Below, piece after piece: positions 56,720 to 64,000 of a DNA stretch of 64,000 bases. How positions within the stretch are numbered: position 1 is the first letter of the stretch; every line of letters starts with the position of its first letter. The position numbers and the translations under genes are program-made. The stretch lies in NCBI GenBank assembly GCA_018417955.1, contig JACTVC010000029.1, forward strand, positions 62,001 to 126,000, read 5' to 3'. The notes beneath the pieces were generated by a model. That model was given only the letters and a program-made list of their open reading frames with translations, ran no database searches and was not told where the DNA came from. The DNA comes from Laccaria trichodermophora. Lineage: Eukaryota; Basidiomycota; Agaricomycetes; Agaricales; Hydnangiaceae.

Positions 56720-58000
56720 GGGCTATAAAGACAGGGCGATTAGTACCGTATTTTTCATCAGCACCCACTTACATACATACGCTCTCCTACCTCCTCCTTT
56801 CGTTGTCGATCACCACTCCCCTCTCGTCGTCGACTTCTTGTTCATCGTCGTTTTGCTCTGGTAAGCCGTCCGCTCGTCGTCTGTCGTCGCTGATATTGAC
56901 GTTGTTTATAGAGTCATCAGGACATTCCTTCGACACCAGGTGTAACGCAACGCTAGTCGGTACGTCAACATCGATTTCTTCACGGACATCGTTGACTTAC
57001 TTTTGTTGATATCCTGTTTTTGCAGGCTTGTTCTGAACGGCATTGATGACCATGGTAAGTTTTTGTTAAGCCGAGTCTTGCACCCTTCCTTACTTACCAC
57101 ACCGTGCCTCTCAGGTTCCCCGCCGTCAATTTGTTTGCCCCGTTTGTACGCGACGTGAAACGTTTAGGTTCGACACTGTGATCGATAGCGTATAGGCATT
57201 GCGATGGTGAAGTCCCGATCATGAATATATAAGTTGGTTCTGCAAAGAGTAAGTTAGGGTCGTTCACTTCTCCTCGAGTACATAATATTATTTACTGACC
57301 TATGCCTGTGTTCAAGCTCTTTGTCTCGTATTCCGCGCCGCGATCATCCTCGGAGACTCTAAAATGTTTGTTAGCGTCGTTCCGCATTCAAAGCGCTCAC
57401 TTGACAATTTCTTACAGCGTCGGCCTCGTTTACAGTAAGGGGATGACCTACAGAAAGTGAGTCATCGTAGACGAATTCCGATAGAAGCTTACTGACTTGA
57501 AGGTTGTAGTTGAAGTGTGTCGAGGAACGTTGTTTGTGGCTATGGGAAACGGTGAGCACGAAGTAACGTGTAACGACTGTGACTGTCCTTACCTTCCACC
57601 ACCACGTCGATAGCCGCCAACGTCGTCACCCAATCGACTGGGACTGTACGCGAAGCCATCGGCGTCGGCGCTTCCAACCCATAGTACGATGGCGGACGTG
57701 ACGGGATAATCTGGTTAGCCGTTTACGATGGATTGAGCTGTTTCATGAACGCTTACCGTGATTGTGCAGCATCACCTGGACGTCGACAACATCAGAAATC
57801 TCGCAAAAGTCGGTCGTTGAGGGAACACGGAACAAGTGTGGTATGTTGTATTCTACTCTCCTAACCCTTTTGACCTGAACATCACGTAGACGCGCTAGGT
57901 CATCCTCATTACTGAATACCCGTCCGGTGTGAGTAACGACGCGTCTCTGCATTGAATGTTGACGGCTCACCTAGTTTTTTTATAGCTAATTGACTACAAC
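56720..58000 (+). other. Densely intron-like transcription unit without a long ORF
   Basis: A TATAAAG box at 56727 and a pyrimidine-rich leader are followed by a chain of well-formed plus-strand introns: GTAAGCC at 56861 to TTTATAG at 56910; GTACGTC to TTTTTGCAG at 57026; GTAAGTTT at 57055 to CTCTCAG at 57115; GTAAGTTAGG near 57249 to TTCAAG at 57317; GTTTGTTA to TTACAG at 57418; GTGAGTCA to TTGAAG at 57504; GTGAGCAC to CGATAG at 57613, and more. The exons between them (30-110 nt) cannot be joined into a long protein. The best start (57049) gives only a ~29-residue peptide with FVCPVCTRRE. Possibly a spliced non-coding RNA or a micro-exon gene. Confidence 0.4.
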
Positions 58001-58887
58001 TACCAAGAAATATGACAGCGGGCAATACGTACGCTATTGTGGGTTGGATAGGGCTGTATGTGGGGTATACATGCCGTGGACGTGACAAGGTGTGTGGTGG
58101 ACGTGGAGATGGACGTTAGAGAGGGCTTACTCGGTTTTAGTGGAAACCGCACCCGCTCTCAACTCCACAACCGATTTTATCGAGTCTCCCAACGTCGTCA
58201 GCAACGATGCGCGCGTCAGAACTGTGCTCACCACCGAACATGACGCGAAATTGAGATGCCCGCCGCATTGATCGTCGTTTGAGCAAGTGAGGGGGGGGGT
58301 TTAGGGGAAAAGAAGCATCTGGGGTGACGAGTGAGAGGGAAGCTTTCAGCATAAACAGAGCCGACGTAGATACACATCCAATGTACAACGTTCACATCTA
58401 TCTATATCTACAATTATGAATAACTAATGTACAGTACTTTGAAAGAACTACACGCGTCGAATCTCTTGCAACCTCAAAAGTCGAGCGTTCATAGCTTGTT
58501 ATACACGCGTAGGCCGAAGGCCAAGTAGATCCTACGCCGGCTGAGTACCACATACTGAAAACATGTGTAGAACTCACTGTTCATGGCTCGTGAACCACCC
58601 ATAGATAATAAGTACTCAAATTTCAAAGCGGCTGGAAGGCATCACTGCGATATGGGTGCTTGAGAGGTCAATGGTTTCAAGACTTGGCGCATCGTTGAAT
58701 AGATCAAAAGGTCGAGCACACTTGGTGTTAGACGTGGACGCGGGCGTTTCGAAGTTTAATTTCGGAGCGTCGGAAGCATAGACACGAGGATGGATGAAGT
58801 GCTGGAGGAGGGATAGGCGAGACGACGTAAGGGATATGCGCGCGGATGTCGATGTATGGTAGGTGGAGATAATGAGAGTCGTGCCAA
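58001..58887. other. Spacer left of the second duplication copy
   Basis: No supported gene. A G-run (nine G) lies near 58290. Homology to the chitin synthase gene begins abruptly at about 58891. Confidence 0.3.
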
Positions 58888-58992
58888 TTAGAGGACAGCG
58901 TCGTCAGAGGGATAGATGATGGCTGAGCCTGAAGAGGAAACGAGGTCGACCAAGTCGCCTGAGGCGATGACCTGTGTCGTGTTCGAGGCCAT
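58888..58992 (-). pseudogene. 35-codon 5' stub of the chitin synthase gene
   Basis: Starts [20 protein letters not shown] exactly as the full gene at 49182 and runs to DDAVL, where a TAA (58888-58890) follows directly at the duplication boundary. It differs from the parental segment at a few codons (A/V, I/V). Non-functional; it shows that the right copy of the duplication was cut out of the chitin synthase gene. Confidence 0.85.
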
Positions 58993-60822
58993 GGCCTTGC
59001 TTTCCAGAAAACCCGCTAATCGCTGTTGAAGACGATGATGGAAAAGTGGAGCTGAAACGGAATGAGCTGTCTTAGTCAGAGTCAAGTCCCACGTGTCAAC
59101 GACAATTCACCGCCTCTCTTCTTCCACGCAACGACCAGGATGCTCTTCGAGGTAAACGTGAGTAGCCTGCTCAATGTCGAGCTCAACGTCGCCCTTAACG
59201 CCCACTATCACAGAAAAAGCTCTTTTCGCGGTCAGATCGCGTCAAGGGCGTCGATTTCCATCCTACAGAGCCATGGTTGCTCGCAGGGCTCTACAACGGC
59301 ACAGTCAACATCTACAACCACGAAACAGGCGCAGTCGTCAAGACGTTCGAGGTCGCAGAGGTCCCTGTCCGCTGCGCCAAGTTTATTGCGCGGAAGAACT
59401 GGTTCGTAGCTGGGTCGGACGACTTTCAGCTACGCGTGTTCAACTACAATACCCATGAAAAGGTCGCAGCGTTTGAGGCTCATCCTGATTATATCAGATG
59501 TTTGACGGTCCATCCGACTGCGAGCATCGTTCTGACCGGTAGCGACGATATGTCGATCAAAGCTTGGGACTGGGAAAAGGGGTGGAAGAACATCCAAGTA
59601 TGTACCGTCTCTTCTTTTAGCACGCTGTTTTTGACAATATTCAGACATACGAAGGCCACACACACTACATCATGAACCTCGCCTTCAACCCCAAGGACGC
59701 CAACACCTTCGTGTCCGCCTGCTTAGACCGCACGGTCAAAATGTGGTCCATCACCTCCTCAACAGCCAACTTCACAATGGAAGCCCACGACAAAGGCGTA
59801 AACTACGTCGACTTTTACCCTGGCGCCGACAAACCCTACCTCGTGACAACAGGGGACGACAAAACCGTCAAAGTCTGGGACTACCTCAGCAAAAGCTGCG
59901 TCCAAACCATGGAAGGACACACGAACAACGTCTCCTTTGCCGTCTTCCACCCCAACCTCCCCATTATCATCAGCGGGAGCGAAGATGGGACTATCAAGAT
60001 ATGGAACAGCGGCACGTACAGGATCGAAAACACTCTAAGCTACGCACTCGAACGCGCCTGGTGCGTCTCGCTACGCAAAGACGCCAACGAAGTGGCGGTA
60101 GGCTTCGACGAAGGCGTCGTCGTCATCAAACTCGGGCGAGACGAACCCACATTCAGCATGGACCCCTCCGGCAAGCTGATCTACACCCGGAACCACGACG
60201 TACTCTCCGGGAACATCCAAACGATCTCAGCAGACGACGCTTCCTTCTCCGACGGCGCTCGTATCCCATTATCAGTCAAAGAAATTGGGTCAACAGAGAT
60301 ATTCGCAACGTCGCTGATTCACTCCCCCAACGGCCGTTTTGTTACGGTTGTAGGTGATGGCGAATACATAACTTACACAGCCCTAGCATGGCGTAACAAA
60401 TCTTTCGGGAACGGGATCTCATTCGCTTGGGCACCGGATAGCAATACCTACGCTGTATTGGAGAGTAAAGTCAAACTGAAGATATACAAGAACTTCCGTG
60501 AACGAACGGGTGTGACGGGGATGAAAGGCGCTGGGAGCTGGTCGATGGATAGTTTGCATGGTGGGACGTTGCTTGGTGCGAGGGGGAATGGGTTTGTTAT
60601 GTTTTGGGATTGGGAGAGTGGGGAGATTGTGAGGAGGATTCATGTTGATGCGAAGAATGTGCGTTTCAACCTTGCCCCCCCTTGATTTTTTTAAAGAAGA
60701 ACACAGGTACACTGGTCAGGAACCGGTTCACTCGTCGCCATCACAGCCGAAGACTCGTTCTACATCCTCCGATTCGACCGAGACGCCTATAACGCCAAAA
60801 TCGAAGAAGGCGCAGAGATTAC
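58891..60822. repeat. Right copy of the ~1.94-kb direct segmental duplication
   Basis: Same orientation and extent as 49081-51025. The promoter portion (58993-59139) is the most diverged part. The block 59208-60640 appears identical to the left copy, apart from nothing I could detect by eye; divergence resumes at 60641, where a D-to-H codon change occurs, and in the following intron. Confidence 0.92.
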
Positions 60823-63100
60823 GGATGAGGGTGTGGAAGAGGCGTTCGAGGTCGTTGCTGACGTTCCAGAAGGGTGGGTCACCTCTCTCCATTCTATCTA
60901 TTCCACCCACTGACTTTCGCTTGCTTGATATAGCGTGAAAACAGCCAAATGGGTGGGCGACTGCTTCATCTACACCACAAACACCAATCGGCTCTCCTAC
61001 TTTGTCGGAAGCGAGTCGTACACCATAAGTCCCTTTGATACGTACGTCCCCTTCCCTCCTCCTTCCCCCCGCCTTCCTTCCTTCCTTGCTTACACTCTTT
61101 TCACACAAACAGCCCACTCTACCTCCTAGGCTACATCCCAACACACAACCGTGTCTACCTCGCAGACAAAGACCTCAACGTCTACGGCTACGCGCTTTCT
61201 CTCACCGTTGTTGAATATCAGACTGCGGTGTTGAGGGGGGATATGGAGGCTGCTGGCGAGATATTGCCGACGTTGCCTAGAGATCAGCTTAATAGGGTTG
61301 CGAGATTCCTTGAGGGAAGAAGTGAGTTTCCTTTTGGTGGTTTTAGTCTTCCTTTCTTTTATGTGTTTCTTTCTTTCTTTTTGCCTTCGTTCTTCGTTGT
61401 TTCTGTCTTCTGTCTCTTCGTCTCTTTCTTCCTTCTTCGGATTCCATTTTCATCGCTTTCATCCTCTTTCTTGCCGTGTTTTACATCCTCCTTCCTTGTC
61501 TTCTCCTTTATTCTTCCTCGGTGTTTGACGCCCTTCTTCCTTTTCGTCTGTTGTGACGTCTCTTCAATTCGCTTCCCTTGTCAACTCTTCTTCCATCCTT
61601 CCTTATCGCCTCCTTCTCCTCTTCCTTGTCATGCTTTTCTTCTTCCTTGTCGTGTTTCCGTCCTTCTTCCTTGTCGCGTTTTACATTCTCCCTCTTTGTC
61701 GTCTCTCCCATTCTCTTTTCTTGATGTCTCTCTTGTATTCGACGCTACTACTGTTCTCTTTGTATCGGAAACCGGTTTCCCTCCTTCCTTATTGTCTCTT
61801 CCTTCTCTTTCCTCTCTTTCTTCCTAGACCTCGCCTTTCTTCTTCTTCCTTGCTGTCTCTTTCTTTCTGCTTCCCTGTCGTGGTTTCCGCCTTCTTTTTA
61901 TATGTTCCTTTCTTTCTTTTTCCTTTTGGCTCCTTCCTTCTTCATTTTCGTGTTTCTTCGTTCTTCCTTGTTCCTCTGTCCTCTCTCTCCGTCTCTAACT
62001 CTTATTCATATTCCGTTTCGTCTCTTGCTTCGTTCTTCATTTTCATTCCTTTCATTCTCTTTCCTTGCCGTGTTTTACATCCCCTTCCTTGTCATATTTT
62101 ATCTTTTTGTCTTCCTCTTCCTCTTACCTTGTTGTCTCTCTTCCTCCTTCCTTGCCCTCTCCTGCATCCTCCTTTCTTGTTGACTCTTTCTTCTGCCGTT
62201 CTTTCCTTTGTTCTTCCTCTTCGTATCCCTCCTCCCATCTAGTTTCTGACCGTCCCACCAACAGATCTCAAAGAGCTCGCCATACAAGTAACAACCGACC
62301 CTGATCACAAATTTGAGCTCGCCCTTTCTCTAGACGACCTGGACACCGCTGTCGAAATCGCACGTACGGTTCCTGAGAATGAGGCAGAAGTCAAGTGGAA
62401 AGCTCTAGGCGACAGAGCTCTGTCAGTATGGCGATTCGACCTGGCCAAGGAGGCGTTCGAGAAGGCAGGGGACCTGAGCGCGCTCATGCTCTTGTTGATG
62501 TCTATTGGTGACAGAGAGGGCCTAAAGGCAGTAGCTGACCGAGCTGGTGGGTCTTCCAAGTTCCTTAGTATGTTCCGAAGATCTCTCTGATGTTTCTGTC
62601 ATAGTCGAGAAAGGGCAGAACAATTTGGCATTCGCAACCCTCTTCCAACTCGGAGATCCTGTCGCATGTGTCGATCTTCTTATTAAGACGCAGCGAGCAC
62701 CGGAGGCAGCCTTGTTTTCACGGACTTACGCACCGAGGTTCGCTTTTCTATCGTCACCCTCATGTTTGTACCCGTTCCTGATCATGCCCTTCACCTCACA
62801 GCCAGGCACCGAAGGCTGTTCAAGCATGGAAAGCGGAACTCGTCGCCAAGAACCGGCCGAAAATTGCAGAGGCTGTAGCTGATCCGTCGACCAAACCTGA
62901 GCTTTTTGAAGAGGGGTGGGAGGGTGTACTGACAGCGGAACAAGGTGGGTTATCCCTGAATTTTAGTGTCTATTTATAGGACTGACTGATATTTCTTTTT
63001 CTCTGCTTTTCTTGGTGTCGTGGTAGCTAGCGTAGACCATGTACATTCTAGACGGTCTTCTGGCTCTACAGAAGACGGCATTCTCGTCGATGCTCCGTGA
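59140..63100 (+). CDS. SEC27: Coatomer subunit beta' (beta'-COP), complete, 841 residues
   Basis: Ten exons give 841 codons in frame: 59140-59151, 59214-59597, 59645-60658, 60707-60873, 60934-61041, 61113-61321, 62265-62546, 62605-62737, 62802-62944, 63027-63100. The first propeller starts [20 protein letters not shown] and contains WD repeats ending [27 protein letters not shown] and [10 protein letters not shown] second propeller follows (to about residue 600), then the alpha-solenoid with [40 protein letters not shown] and [20 protein letters not shown]. Length is normal for the family. As part of the heptameric COPI coat it sorts KKxx-tailed cargo from Golgi to ER. Intron 6 (61322-62264) is 943 nt, far longer than any other here. 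The 5' part is duplicated at 49328. Confidence 0.96.
61322..62264 (+). other. 943-nt polypyrimidine intron of the beta'-COP gene
   Basis: Intron 6 begins AAGTGAGT and ends CCAACAG, and its removal restores GRNLKELA. Almost the whole interior is T/C with irregular CTTCCTT, TTTCTTT and CTCTCTT repeats and very few purine runs. All other introns of this gene are 47-82 nt. The insert looks like expansion of a simple polypyrimidine repeat, which also creates long spurious Phe/Leu/Ser-rich frames. Confidence 0.85.
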
Positions 63101-63396
63101 TCAACCGACTCATGGGCTCTATTTTTGTTTTCGTCGTCAAGTTCCTTAGTTCGTCTATAATCGATTCACTTTTTCCCGGACGCAGTTGTCCCTTGAAACG
63201 TGCTTGATCTTTCAGGTTTTGCCTTCTGAGGCTTCATGATATATCCTGATATATCCTTTACCGGACTTTGGCCCCAGAAATCTCGTACCCGGTCATATCC
63301 GCCAATATGAATCAGACAAGAGGAACTGACAGCCGTCGTCGTCGCACTGATACCTCCTGTTTTTTTTGCTATCCCCTTTTCGACAATTCGGCGCAG

Positions 63397-63404
63397 TATA
63401 TAAG
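63397..63404 (+). promoter_or_regulatory. TATA box of the last gene
   Basis: TATATAAG about 100 bp before the coding-like sequence at 63494. Confidence 0.4.
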
Positions 63405-63493
63405 TCCTCAGGGAACTTTCATAGATACCCATAACTTAGCCCTCGACGCTTTGTTCTTGCCCTCTAACAAGACCTCAACAACACTTTTCCAAG

Positions 63494-64000
63494 TTGGCGA
63501 AAATTAACTTTTCTGGTGCCTCCTTCCCGCACCTAGGTCTGCGCAACCTAGCAGTTCAATTCAGCACCACTGGCGCACACGGTCGTACATCTGTAGTACG
63601 GTACGTTTTTCTTGTGTTCATATACTCTACCGAACCAATGTCTGATGATACTACCCAGCTGGTCCTACATCTCTGAAGTTTTCATCAGTCCACCACGTCC
63701 ACGTCCACCACAGCCGTAAATAATGGAAAAAAAGTACGAGCGTCTTCTTCAACTCGGCACGTTATTTTTGCTCAACATGACTGTCTTCAAGGCTCTCCTT
63801 CGTGTTTAGCAAGACTGAACCAGTGGTCGAGGACAATACTCTTGACAAGCGGGAACGAGTCGTTCGTGAGAAATTAGCACGTTTTGCCCGCATTCCTGGG
63901 TCCGCCATCTTCGCGTGGGTCCCTTGTTTTAATTTTATCCTTGCACCCCTTCATTCAACTCAAACGCCCAGCCTCGAACCCAACGCAAGTCCAGGTGGAC
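63494..64000 (+). CDS. 5' part of an unidentified gene, continues beyond the window
   Basis: Three segments join in frame: 63494-63601 (AKINFSGASFPHLGLRNLAV, then QFSTTGAHGRTSVV), one from about 63659 (RWSYISEVFISPPRPRPPQP), and one from about 63811 (KTEPVVEDNTLDKRERVVRE, then KLARFARIPGSAIFA). The borders are GTACGT/CCCAG and GTAAAT/GTTTAG. No ATG precedes the first segment in frame, so the true start is either spliced or lies at 63638 (MSDDTTQL in another frame). Basic Arg/Pro-rich; no domain recognised. A TATATAAG box lies upstream. Confidence 0.4.

Noticed and set aside
61322..62242. Long Phe/Leu/Ser-rich open frames (199 and 229 codons) resembling membrane proteins
   Set aside because: They lie inside the polypyrimidine intron of beta'-COP; such frames are an expected artefact of T/C-only sequence.

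Overview
This is nuclear DNA of a filamentous basidiomycete, most likely an agaricomycete (mushroom-forming fungus). The genes are broken by many 45-60 nt GT-AG introns, exons are often tiny, and the families fit: a single-exon F-box protein, a chitin synthase with a myosin-like motor, a PTR2 peptide transporter, a PSD-family decarboxylase with an N-terminal PSDC-type region, and several conserved orphan families. No operons, CRISPR arrays, rRNA or tRNA genes were seen.

Layout. 0-14 kb is accessory and gene-poor: a SAP-domain protein running off the left edge, fragments of decayed genes, inverted-repeat elements (including a 1.15-kb element with clear terminal inverted repeats and an 8-bp target-site duplication), a conserved orphan gene, a transposon-related helix-turn-helix protein and a very small cysteine-rich secreted peptide. 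14.7-27.3 kb holds a serine-rich orphan, an amino-acid permease, a PTR2 oligopeptide transporter and a large membrane protein with a WW-like module. 28.2-32.4 kb has a glycine-rich-domain (GRDP/DUF1399-type) protein and a divergent metallophosphoesterase. 33.6-35.0 kb carries the PSD-family decarboxylase, 37.9-39.2 kb a 5'-truncated membrane protein, and 40.5-42.4 kb an F-box protein.

42.6-63.1 kb is the most unusual part. A complete chitin synthase gene (minus strand, 12 exons, 1,987 codons by my splicing) is followed 145 bp away by a divergent gene for beta'-COP (SEC27/COPB2), truncated after about 508 codons. After 7.9 kb the same ~1.9-kb junction segment appears again, this time with only a 35-residue chitin synthase stub but a complete 841-residue beta'-COP gene. 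The two copies are direct repeats that bracket the 7.9 kb, and each of the two essential-type genes is intact exactly once. The 7.9 kb between them holds no long gene. It contains two arrays of degenerate repeats (about 51.4-53.3 kb and 54.0-56.6 kb, the latter with a regular ~310-330 bp period) and a densely intron-like unit (56.7-58.0 kb). The last 600 bp starts another gene.

Functionally, chitin synthase (cell-wall synthesis, vesicle-delivered) and beta'-COP (COPI vesicle coat) share a short bidirectional promoter, a plausible co-regulation of secretion and wall growth. The two nutrient transporters and the two hydrolase/decarboxylase genes look like ordinary core or secondary-metabolism genes. 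Exon joins quoted below were checked for reading-frame continuity by hand, not by transcript evidence.
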